Source: Firmicutes bacterium UBA3920
GTDB lineage: Bacteria > Bacillota > Clostridia > Caldicoprobacterales > Xylanivirgaceae
DNA: 14,813 nt
NCBI GenBank assembly: GCA_002386065.1
Contig: DGES01000083.1
Span: 12,686 to 27,498 of the forward strand
Reading direction: 5' to 3'
The notes beneath the pieces are model-generated. The model was not told the origin of the DNA. It worked only from the letters and a program-made list of their open reading frames with translations, and searched no databases. Positions 6,854 to 13,361 of the stretch are shown here, piece by piece (position 1 is the first letter of the stretch; each line of letters starts with the position of its first letter). A program made the position numbers and the translations under genes.

Positions 6854-8209
6854 TTATTTTTCTTGAAGTATCTCTCTTTCACTTACCTCTATCCATTTAG
6901 ATAATCCTACGTATCCACTACAGGGAATTACAAATCGATCATCATTTGAGATCAAGCTTATAAGAGATGAGGGTTTTGCCATGGTTCTATCCTTTATTTT
7001 TTCATATATATCCATATAATGCATAATTTGGTGTTCGTCCTCCAATACTTCTGTAGCTAGTTCAAGCAAACCTACATGCTCTTCGCAACCCCATTCTTTA
7101 AGTCCATATATACCAGTAAATACCCTCACAATCTCATCATGTCTATCGAGATACGATAATACTAATCGCTTACTTGGATGCTCACCTGTCAATTCCCCAT
7201 ATTTTTCTCCTATACAAGTATAGTGAATAGGTTCTCCTATCTCTCTTAAAACTATATAAGCTATATCCGCCTTGGTTATATTGACAGATGACATATAGAG
7301 TATCCCATTTATATGATTATAAAAAAACTTATTACTGCTATCAATTAACCCTAAGAACATATCTTTTCCTATATCCGTATCAATATCTAAAATTTTGAGT
7401 ATATATGACATGGGATGTTCATAAATTTGACCTTTTGGAATACTTTTTTTAATCTTAGTTAAAAATATCTCAATAGACTGGAAATGTGCTTTTTTTAATA
7501 TGTATTTATCGTTTACTATTATAAAATCAACTTTGATCGTATTTAATGTGTTTATTACCTCTGTTGGATTACAGTTGCCAAAAATATTTTGATATGTTGT
7601 ATTTAACTGTTCTAATAATATGATTTTTTGTCTATCTAATTTTTCCAATAAAAAATATCTGTAATAGTCAAATTTCCGCATATAACTTACATGTTTAAAC
7701 TTTCTTACGCCTTGATTCGTAATTTGCCTTACCCGTTCCCTTGTAAGTCCATACATATTACCTATCTCTTCATATGTATATCGCTTAGATGATATCTTAT
7801 ACATATAAAATATAGTCCAATTTCTATCAGTAAATCGCGTTTTAACTTCCCTCAAAGTTTCTTGAAAGTCTGTCTGTACCTCTGCATAAGCTTTCCATTC
7901 ATGAAGTCCCCATATATTGTATCCTATCTGCTTAAACCTTTTATCAGTTGTCAGTATAGAATATATATCCTCTTCCGTAATGTCATACCAAAACATCTGC
8001 AAAATAGCACATATATCACTAAAATGCATTCCATCTTTCAAGTTTGACATATAGGTATACAGACAATCTCCTGGCAACTTGCCCTTTATGCCCTCTGCCC
8101 AGTAGGTTTGAATATTATATATTACTCTAGACAGAGATTCCTCATGATATAAACTCTCTGTATCTAAGGAAATATATTTGTTATAAGAGGTAGCTAGATT
8201 ATCAGACAT
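6854..8209 (-). CDS. Multidomain regulator: sigma-70 region-4 HTH between HARE-like winged helices
   Basis: 451 residues. A sigma-70 region 4 helix-turn-helix is clear at about 144-172 (YTYEEIGNMYGLTRERVRQITNQGVRKFK), the motif that reads a -35 box. Three flanking segments look like HARE-HTH/RpoE-delta-like winged helices. Each ends in a wing with a GLxxW motif: about 47-106 (NIWGLHEW), 315-373 (IYGLKEW) and 385-439 (YVGLSKW). Residues 173-310 are a lysine/tyrosine-rich helical link. There is no region 2, so it cannot act as a complete sigma factor. It may instead bind DNA or RNA polymerase as a regulator (inference). AAAGGTGA lies 5 bases before ATG 8209; the GTG at 8218 overlaps that site and was rejected. 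Related sigma4-HARE fusions are known in Firmicutes, without a defined role that I know of. Confidence 0.75.
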   Translation of the reverse strand: MSDNLATSYNKYISLDTESLYHEESLSRVIYNIQTYWAEGIKGKLPGDCLYTYMSNLKDGMHFSDICAILQMFWYDITEEDIYSILTTDKRFKQIGYNIWGLHEWKAYAEVQTDFQETLREVKTRFTDRNWTIFYMYKISSKRYTYEEIGNMYGLTRERVRQITNQGVRKFKHVSYMRKFDYYRYFLLEKLDRQKIILLEQLNTTYQNIFGNCNPTEVINTLNTIKVDFIIVNDKYILKKAHFQSIEIFLTKIKKSIPKGQIYEHPMSYILKILDIDTDIGKDMFLGLIDSSNKFFYNHINGILYMSSVNITKADIAYIVLREIGEPIHYTCIGEKYGELTGEHPSKRLVLSYLDRHDEIVRVFTGIYGLKEWGCEEHVGLLELATEVLEDEHQIMHYMDIYEKIKDRTMAKPSSLISLISNDDRFVIPCSGYVGLSKWIEVSEREILQEK

Positions 8210-8427
8210 AATAATCACCTTTTATTTTAAATAGAGCCTCCATTTTATAAAAATAATATTAAACCATCTATATGGATTATATTCTACATAAATATGTAAT
8301 TCCCTCTATTTAATATAGAACTTTTGACATATAATCTAGTAAAAGCTTTGACTTTCTACTACATATATCTATTTAAACCCATATATATCAACTATCATAT
8401 AAGAATCTTCTTCTATATAGAATATCT

Positions 8428-9366
8428 CTATAAATCATCTTTTTGAATAGAGCGTCTTGTATCTAAGTTTAATACCGCAATCCCAGATATAACTAATAGA
8501 AGACTTATAAGTAGCTTAATTGTAAATGCCTCTCCTTCCAAAAATATTGTAGACAGTGTTGCACCAAATACAGGTATAAATAATCGATATATACTTATTT
8601 CTCCTGGTTTATTAAACTTTAAAAGCATATACCAAAGTAAAAATGCTGTAGCTGATATAAAAGCAGCATATAAAAGTAATATAATACTAATACCATCAAA
8701 TGCTAGGCTTCCTCCCTTTAAACCTATCTTTCCCACTATCAATAAAATTATAGAACCTGACAACATCTGACCCCCTGTAAGTAATATAGGATCTATATCT
8801 TGAGATATGGATTTTACATAGAAGGTTGCAATAGAGTTTACAATAGCAGAAGCCAATAAAAAACCCTCTCCTAGTAGGGAAAAGTTTAAATCAAACCCCT
8901 TGCCAATATTAGTTATGAGTATTCCTCCAAACCCCAAAATAAGGCTTAATACCTTTCCAGAATTAAGCTTATCATCCTTATATATAAAATGAGCTGCTAT
9001 TACCGTAAAAAATATTCCACTTGACTGAAATATGGCACTCTTTATCCCTGAAGTATTGGCTATCCCTATATAGAAGAAAAAATACTGTAAGGTAGTCTGG
9101 AGCAAACCCAATATTATAATGGGCTTTATATAACGACCTTTTATATCTAATTTAGCTTTTAACAAAAATTTAGATGCTAAAAATACAAAGATAGAGGCAA
9201 TAAAAAACCTCAATCCAGCAAAGTATATCTTAGAAAATATATCCTCTGCAGGTATTCTAAGTTTTTCATAACTTATTTTTATAACGGGAAATGCACTCCC
9301 CCATAACAATGTACATATAAGAGATATAATAAGTACATTCTTCGTCTTGGTAAAAAATTTTTCCAC
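8428..9366 (-). CDS. EamA/DMT-family transporter (RhaT/YdcZ-like)
   Basis: 312 residues with about ten hydrophobic segments arranged as two EamA repeats (about 12-150 and 165-300). The first starts with the family mark LICTLLWGSAFPVIKISYEKL, and the first repeat ends with GFGGILITNIGKG. Members export metabolites or amino acids through the inner membrane; the substrate cannot be told from sequence. The start is GTG at 9366, chosen because AGGAGAT lies 5 bases before it and no nearby in-frame ATG exists. It stands alone, with a terminator-bearing cupin gene upstream and a 218-base gene-poor gap downstream. A dyad TGCATA-N6-TATGCA lies just before its ribosome binding site. Confidence 0.9.
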   Translation of the reverse strand: MEKFFTKTKNVLIISLICTLLWGSAFPVIKISYEKLRIPAEDIFSKIYFAGLRFFIASIFVFLASKFLLKAKLDIKGRYIKPIIILGLLQTTLQYFFFYIGIANTSGIKSAIFQSSGIFFTVIAAHFIYKDDKLNSGKVLSLILGFGGILITNIGKGFDLNFSLLGEGFLLASAIVNSIATFYVKSISQDIDPILLTGGQMLSGSIILLIVGKIGLKGGSLAFDGISIILLLYAAFISATAFLLWYMLLKFNKPGEISIYRLFIPVFGATLSTIFLEGEAFTIKLLISLLLVISGIAVLNLDTRRSIQKDDL

Positions 9367-9387
9367 TGCTATCTCCTTCCTTTAAGC

Positions 9388-9405
9388 TGCATACACCAAT
9401 ATGCA
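9388..9405. promoter_or_regulatory. Dyad TGCATA-N6-TATGCA before the EamA gene
   Basis: A 6-bp perfect inverted repeat with a 6-base centre, flanked by TTAA on both sides, directly upstream of the ribosome binding site of the transporter. It could be an operator or a small RNA hairpin. The remainder of 9367-9530 is A+T-rich and holds no clear promoter. Confidence 0.25.
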
Positions 9406-9530
9406 ATTAAAAAAATAATCCGTTTTTATTTATCTATAAAATCCTCATAAAACAAACTTATATCTACATTTCTAAAAGCAAATACAATGGTTTTCTCTTC
9501 CTTCAACCAATGTCTATGAACTTCTTTAAC

Positions 9531-9561
9531 AAAAATCGACCTCCCATTCATAATAGGAGGT
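9531..9561 (-). terminator. Rho-independent terminator of the cupin gene
   Basis: ACCTCCCATT (9539-9548) pairs with AATAGGAGGT (9552-9561) as a 10-bp stem with one G-U pair and a 3-base loop. On the minus strand CGATTTTTG follows. It is 9 bases past the stop codon at 9570. Confidence 0.8.
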
Positions 9562-9569
9562 ATCATATT

Positions 9570-9848
9570 TTAAGACTGAAAATTAAAAGTATATGCCTTT
9601 TTTATAGGTTTTCTCACTTCCCAAGTACATTTTAAGCCCTTTGGAAAAGTAACAAGCATATTTTTTTCTATATGTATCCTATCAGTAGTTGTAGTTACAA
9701 CCACATATCCTTCCAATACATAAAAAGTCTCTGACTCATCATAATACCACTCAAAGACGCTAGGTTCACACTCCCATACGTTCCAATTGTCTATCCCTAA
9801 CTCTTTAGCATCTTCTATAGTTATATATTTAATCTTTATCTCGTCCAT
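9570..9848 (-). CDS. Small single-domain cupin protein
   Basis: 92 residues. The middle and end follow the Cupin_3 (DUF861-like) pattern: FEWYYDESETFYVLEGYVVVTTT...MLVTFPKGLKCTWEVRKPIKKAYTF. The canonical HxH metal pair of motif 1 is absent (Tyr and Asp in its place), as is common in this subgroup, so metal binding is uncertain. Enzymes and sensors with this fold often act on small organic acids or ureides; nothing nearby names the substrate. GAGGGAGTGA lies 6 bases before the ATG. A TATAAA at 9893-9898 with TTGCTA 15 bases before it is a weak promoter candidate. It has its own terminator and follows rnpB, whose terminator separates the two. Confidence 0.8.
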   Translation of the reverse strand: MDEIKIKYITIEDAKELGIDNWNVWECEPSVFEWYYDESETFYVLEGYVVVTTTTDRIHIEKNMLVTFPKGLKCTWEVRKPIKKAYTFNFQS

Positions 9849-9926
9849 TTTATGTCACTCCCTCGACAAATGTCAACAAACTTCATCTCTATTTTATACA
9901 ATTTTAATATAAATAGCAATCTCAGG

Positions 9927-9970
9927 TATAAAACTAAATAAACACCAGCTAAAAACTGGTGTTTATTTAG
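9927..9970 (-). terminator. Rho-independent terminator of rnpB
   Basis: A 15-bp perfect stem (9934-9948 with 9956-9970, 7-base loop containing five A) lies directly after the 3' end of RNase P RNA. On the minus strand it runs into TTTTATA. Confidence 0.85.
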
Positions 9971-9974
9971 GGGG

Positions 9975-10321
9975 TGACGAGTAAACCTGTAAGCCGAGTT
10001 CTGTCGAGAATGATCATCTATCTACGCACTACTGTTGCCAGTAGGCTCTAGCGACCTTTACCTAGATGTGGCGGGCAACCACTTTTTTATATCACCATTC
10101 GGTCTTGCTCCAGGTGGGGTTTACATAGCCTATCCAGTCGCCTGGATGCTGGTGAGCTCTTACCTCACCTTTCCACCCTTACCTGCAAAATGCAGGCGGT
10201 ATCTTTCTGTTGCACTATCCTTGGAGTCGCCTCCACTGGGAGTTACCCAGCACCCTGCCCTATGGAGCTCGGACTTTCCTCATCTACCATTTGGTAGATG
10301 CGATCATTCAGCTTACTCGTC
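9975..10321 (-). ncRNA. rnpB: RNase P RNA (class A fold)
   Basis: About 347 bases. Minus-strand conserved blocks are present in order: GAGGAAAGTCCGAGCTCC, the GGGTGCTGGGTAACTCCCAG arm, GTGCAACAGAAAGATACCGCC, GGGTGGAAAGGTGAGGTAAG, AAACCCC, GGAGCAAGACC, AAGGTCGCTAGAGCC, TAGATAGATGATC, and ACAGAACTCGGCTTA. The ends ACGAGTAAGCTG (about 10309-10320) and CAGGTTTACTCGT (about 9977-9989) pair as helix P1. The GTGCAACAGAAAGATACCGCC arrangement fits class A rather than the Bacillus class B. This is the catalytic RNA that removes tRNA 5' leaders. Exact ends are judged from P1. The promoter upstream and terminator downstream show it is transcribed alone, next to the trmK-nif3-zinc-ribbon block, an order I recall from other Clostridia. 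Confidence 0.96.
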
Positions 10322-10342
10322 TAATATTAACGTGGATATTAT

Positions 10343-10371
10343 ATCTTATCATATTATATTTAAAATGTCAA
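10343..10371 (-). promoter_or_regulatory. Sigma-A promoter of rnpB
   Basis: Minus strand: perfect TTGACA (10366-10371), 17-base spacer, TAAGAT (10343-10348) preceded by TGA, an extended -10. Predicted start near 10336, about 15 bases before helix P1. Confidence 0.8.
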
Positions 10372-10387
10372 TTGGGATATATTGGCA

Positions 10388-11119
10388 TTAAGATGCCTGC
10401 ACTTTATCCCTTTTTAGATATAATATTCGTCCACAGTTCTCACATTCTATTATATGAGTACCCTCTTTCAGGTTCTGTAATGCTAAAGAAGCTATTTGCA
10501 TATTGCAACCGCTACAACAGTATTGTTCTGTAACTAATGCAATAGGCTCATCGTAGTTAGCCTTTAGTTCCTTATATTTTGATAATAATTCCTTATCTAT
10601 CTTCTTTTTAAGGGCATCTCGTTTTGCTTTCGCCTCATTATATTTCTTTTGTATATCTCCTGCCTGCTCATCATATTGGGCCTTAACTTTCGTATATTCC
10701 CTTTTACCCTTTGAAACATTTATACCTATGTCCTTAAGAACTTTACTAAACTCTTCTAACTCTTCTATCAACTCTGTAAGTTGTTCCTCCTTTTTTGATA
10801 GTTTATCCTTAAGGTTCTGGGCATTCTTTTCAAGCTGTTCCGCTTGCTTTATGTTTTTTATACTACCATTTTCTATCTTCTCTTGGTCTATTCGAAGGCT
10901 ATTTAGAATAGTATCATATTCATGATATATCTTATTTAGTGTATTGCTCTTTTTGTTAGCCTCTTCATCTAATTTAACTAATTTGTTTTGTTGTTGCATT
11001 AAATATCTTTGAAGTTTTCTAAGTTCATTTCGTATGGATAGACCATCTCTCTCTTGTCTATACCTATCCATCAATTTTTCTAGCTCCTGGTATTCCCAAA
11101 GCAGATCTAGTTGCTCCAC
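10388..11119 (-). CDS. Coiled-coil protein with C4-type zinc ribbon (zf-RING_7 family)
   Basis: 243 residues from GTG 11119. Residues 1-185 are a long coiled coil (LLWEYQELEKLMDRYRQ..., KKEEQLTELIEELEEFSKVLKDIG). The end has the zinc ribbon CCSGCNMQIASLALQNLK...IIECENCGRILYL, with cysteine pairs about 23 residues apart. This matches the family of predicted nucleic-acid-binding proteins with a C4-type zinc ribbon; a role near translation or tRNA is often inferred from its neighbours. The GTG start was chosen because AAAGGAGG lies 7 bases before it; earlier ATGs (11161, 11143) would place that site inside the gene. It is 83 bases downstream of the nif3-like gene and 17 bases before the rnpB promoter. 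Confidence 0.9.
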   Translation of the reverse strand: MEQLDLLWEYQELEKLMDRYRQERDGLSIRNELRKLQRYLMQQQNKLVKLDEEANKKSNTLNKIYHEYDTILNSLRIDQEKIENGSIKNIKQAEQLEKNAQNLKDKLSKKEEQLTELIEELEEFSKVLKDIGINVSKGKREYTKVKAQYDEQAGDIQKKYNEAKAKRDALKKKIDKELLSKYKELKANYDEPIALVTEQYCCSGCNMQIASLALQNLKEGTHIIECENCGRILYLKRDKVQAS

Positions 11120-11202
11120 TTTTCTTCCTCCTTTCCGCACCATATATTCCACTACAGACACAGGTGTATACTGAATCTACAAAGAAAAATAAACTAAATT
11201 TA

Positions 11203-12321
11203 CTATATGAATTCGCCTGTTTCATGTTGTGTACTGGAAGATAAAACCTCTACCTTATATTGTAAAGCATTACATTTTGTTTGTAAACGATCAATTAATT
11301 TCTCCATAGCTGGTATTTCTGTTTCATAATGCCCTGGAGCAATTACTGATAAACCAAGTTCACGTGCCAGAAGGATTTCATGATATTTTATTTCTCCCGT
11401 TATGAAGACATCTGCGCCGGAATCTAAAGCCTGTTGTACAAAATCTCCGCCGGCGCCGGCACAAGTCACCACCTTTTTCACTTTCTTTTTCATATCTCCT
11501 AATACATATACATTCTTTGCTTTCAATGTATCTTTAATCTTATCTGTATATTCCTGTAATGTAATGGTTTCTTTTAAATGTCCTACTCTACCTAATCCTA
11601 TCTTATTAGCTGAGTTTGCAAGATAATATAGATCATATGCTACCTCTTCATACGGATGAGCTTTTATCATAGCTGCCACCACATCATCTACAATAATTTC
11701 AGGTATAATTGTCTCAAGCCTAACTTCTTCTACCTTCTCTATAACCCCTTGACTGCCTATAAAAGGATTCGTGCCTTCTAGTGGCTTAAATGTACCTATA
11801 CCCTTTGACTGAAAGGTGCAATGACTATAATTCCCTATCCAGCCGGCGCCCATATCCCCAATAACCTGCATTATATTTTCTTCATATCCCTTAGGAACAA
11901 ACACTACTAGCTTAAAATATCTCTCATCTTCATCAGGTACTAAAACTCTTACATCTTCAAGACCTAGTAAATCAGCTAGAGTATCATCTACTCCATTTAT
12001 TGCCTTATCTAGATTTGTATGAGCAGAATATACTACTATATCATTTTTTATAAGCGGGTAAAGTATATTTTTATCTACTACCGTGTCCCCCAAACTCCTT
12101 ATTGGCTTAAATATAACTGGATGATGGGATATTATCATGTCTATATCCCTTTTAATAGCTTCGTTAACCATATCACTCGTCAAATCTAGTGTAACTAATA
12201 TTCGATCTACATCTCTATTTCTCTCACCAAGCAAAAGCCCTATATTATCCCAATCCTCAGCAAAAATCGGTGGCGCAATAGCATCCATTATAGCTATTAT
12301 ATCCTTAGCCTTTACAGACAT
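11203..12321 (-). CDS. Nif3/YqfO-like dinuclear metal-centre protein
   Basis: 372 residues, the length of B. subtilis YqfO. The N-terminal half carries EDWDNIGLLLG, the metal motif SHHPVIF and a third ligand in SAHTNLDKA. An inserted PII-like middle (about 130-235; FKLVVFVPKGYEENIMQVIG...HPYEEVAYDLY) follows. The C-terminal half has CAGAGGDF and the last ligands in PGHYETE. Family members are toroidal hexamers with two metals per subunit; some are annotated GTP cyclohydrolase I type 2, which is doubtful. ATG 12321 is preferred over 12327 because AGGAGG is 9 bases before it. It overlaps the end of trmK by 17 bases, suggesting coupling. The gene holds two G+C-rich palindromes (11449-11460 and 11842-11850), both coding Gly-Ala-Gly. 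Confidence 0.94.
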   Translation of the reverse strand: MSVKAKDIIAIMDAIAPPIFAEDWDNIGLLLGERNRDVDRILVTLDLTSDMVNEAIKRDIDMIISHHPVIFKPIRSLGDTVVDKNILYPLIKNDIVVYSAHTNLDKAINGVDDTLADLLGLEDVRVLVPDEDERYFKLVVFVPKGYEENIMQVIGDMGAGWIGNYSHCTFQSKGIGTFKPLEGTNPFIGSQGVIEKVEEVRLETIIPEIIVDDVVAAMIKAHPYEEVAYDLYYLANSANKIGLGRVGHLKETITLQEYTDKIKDTLKAKNVYVLGDMKKKVKKVVTCAGAGGDFVQQALDSGADVFITGEIKYHEILLARELGLSVIAPGHYETEIPAMEKLIDRLQTKCNALQYKVEVLSSSTQHETGEFI

Positions 12322-13009
12322 GTTCATACACCTCCTTGAGTCTTTCTATCTCCCTTTCAAGTTTTAATTGTTTGTCACTAACTATATTGGCATTACGACT
12401 TTTCTTCAGATTAGCAAGGATATCACACCGTTTTTTTATATTATATAGTATATACTCTGGTAATAAAGGATCTCTTTTTTCCACAAGACGCCTTCCAAGA
12501 TAGTAATCTAAATCATCCATCACATCTTCTTGTCCATGCTCCACTACCATTATAACATAGTATCTGTTTCTATCCTCTCTGACTAAAATCTCATTTTCTA
12601 TTGTATAGCCACTATTTAAAAGATATTCCCTAAGAGCTCTCTGTTGTTGCATGGGTTGAAGTACAAATTTACTTATGGTACTAGCTATTTCTTTATCCTT
12701 CTCCAATATCTCTGCTATAAGTGTTCCTCCTAGTCCTGCAATTATAGCCACTTCCACCTCTCTAGGCCTCAATATAGAAAGCCCATAGCCCACGCGGGTA
12801 TATATTCTATCAGTTAAATTTTTTCTTTCTATTAATGTCTGCGCCTTTTCAATAGAATATGAACTTATATCACTAGCTATCACATAATTAGCTATATTCC
12901 TTTCTATCAGCTTTACTGGTATATAGCCATGATCCGTTCCAATATCTGCAACTATACAAGATTTGGGGACACAGTTTAAAATTCCATCCATTCTATTTAA
13001 AGTCAGCAT
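12305..13009 (-). CDS. trmK: tRNA (adenine-22 N1)-methyltransferase TrmK
   Basis: 234 residues. The SAM-binding Rossmann domain is at about 1-155: VADIGTDHGYIPVKL is motif I, YVIASDISSYSIEKAQ follows, then GLGGTLIAEIL and the catalytic-region LQPMQQQRALREYLLNSGYTIENE. A charged coiled coil forms the C-terminus (LKLEREIERLKEVYEHV). TrmK methylates N1 of A22 in the D-arm region of some tRNAs. The ATG at 13009 has AAAGGAAGTG 5 bases upstream; an ATG at 13051 falls in the tRNA terminator and is not believed. It begins the trmK-nif3-zinc-ribbon operon, next to a tRNA gene. In many Clostridia rpoD stands upstream; here a tRNA and a MATE gene do instead. Confidence 0.95.
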   Translation of the reverse strand: MLTLNRMDGILNCVPKSCIVADIGTDHGYIPVKLIERNIANYVIASDISSYSIEKAQTLIERKNLTDRIYTRVGYGLSILRPREVEVAIIAGLGGTLIAEILEKDKEIASTISKFVLQPMQQQRALREYLLNSGYTIENEILVREDRNRYYVIMVVEHGQEDVMDDLDYYLGRRLVEKRDPLLPEYILYNIKKRCDILANLKKSRNANIVSDKQLKLEREIERLKEVYEHVCKG

Positions 13010-13036
13010 ACAAACACTTCCTTTGAAAAGAATAAT

Positions 13037-13060
13037 AAAAAAAGGTACCATTTCGGTACC
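13037..13060 (-). terminator. Rho-independent terminator of the tRNA gene
   Basis: GGTACC (13044-13049) and GGTACC (13055-13060) pair around a 5-base loop, followed on the minus strand by seven T (13037-13043). It lies 18 bases past the tRNA CCA end and separates the tRNA from trmK. Confidence 0.85.
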
Positions 13061-13077
13061 CGTTAGTATATGTTTAG

Positions 13078-13154
13078 TGGTGGGCCTTCAGGGACTCGAA
13101 CCCCGGACCAACCGGTTATGAGCCGGTTGCTCTAACCAACTGAGCTAAAGGCCC
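13078..13154 (-). tRNA. tRNA with CAU anticodon (Ile2 favoured, elongator Met possible)
   Basis: 77 bases including an encoded CCA. Acceptor GGGCCTT pairs with AAGGCCC, the D-arm is TAGCTCAGTTGGTTAGAGC, the anticodon arm is AACCGGCTCATAACCGGTT with CAT, and the T-arm is CCGGGGTTCGAGTCCC. It is not initiator Met because the acceptor ends are fully paired. C4-G69 and C5-G68 in the acceptor are features used by TilS to make lysidine, and the sequence resembles the B. subtilis Ile(CAU) type as I remember it, so Ile2 (reads AUA) is favoured. Automatic tools often label such genes Met. Confidence 0.95.
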
Positions 13155-13176
13155 TCGTTGTTGTCCAACGGAATAT

Positions 13177-13205
13177 ATTATACAATGTTACATGTATTTC
13201 GTCAA
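13177..13205 (-). promoter_or_regulatory. Sigma-A promoter of the tRNA gene
   Basis: Minus strand: TTGACG (13200-13205), 17-base spacer, perfect TATAAT (13177-13182). Transcription would start about 15 bases before the tRNA 5' end. Confidence 0.85.
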
Positions 13206-13242
13206 TACCTTTTTGTTTTTTTATTCCTTGAATTGTAGAGAA

Positions 13243-13258
13243 GTCAAATATATTTGAC
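13243..13258. promoter_or_regulatory. 16-bp perfect palindrome (possible operator)
   Basis: GTCAAATATATTTGAC reads the same on both strands. It lies 38 bases upstream of the tRNA -35 box and about 100 bases past the MATE stop codon. The shape suits a dimeric regulator, but no known operator matches. The rest of 13206-13361 is A+T-rich with no gene. Confidence 0.3.
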
Positions 13259-13324
13259 ACAGACCTCTGAAATTTTCTCTCTAGACATATAAAAATCTCT
13301 AAGTTATTCTCGATAATTTTTACC

Positions 13325-13357
13325 AAACAAAATTGCCTGAATTAGATATATTTCAGG
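13325..13357 (-). terminator. Weak terminator candidate of the MATE gene
   Basis: CCTGAA (13336-13341) pairs with TTCAGG (13352-13357); minus-strand CAATTTTGTTT follows. It lies 4 bases past the MATE stop. Stem and T-run are both weak. Confidence 0.4.
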
Positions 13358-13361
13358 TAGA

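Noticed and set aside
6831..6858. A+T-only hairpin AAATAAAT/ATTTATTT after the Fur remnant
   Set aside because: The stem has no G-C pair and overlaps the stop of the opposite gene; too weak to call a terminator.
8323..8375. Plus-strand TTGACA and TTGACT boxes in the gap before the EamA gene
   Set aside because: No -10 box at the right distance and no plus-strand gene downstream.
10035..10533. Two plus-strand open frames over RNase P RNA and the next gene
   Set aside because: They are antisense to rnpB and to the zinc-ribbon gene; the DNA is explained by RNA structure.
13132..13326. Minus-strand frame of 64 residues across the tRNA 5' part
   Set aside because: Overlaps the tRNA and its promoter; no family similarity or ribosome binding site.
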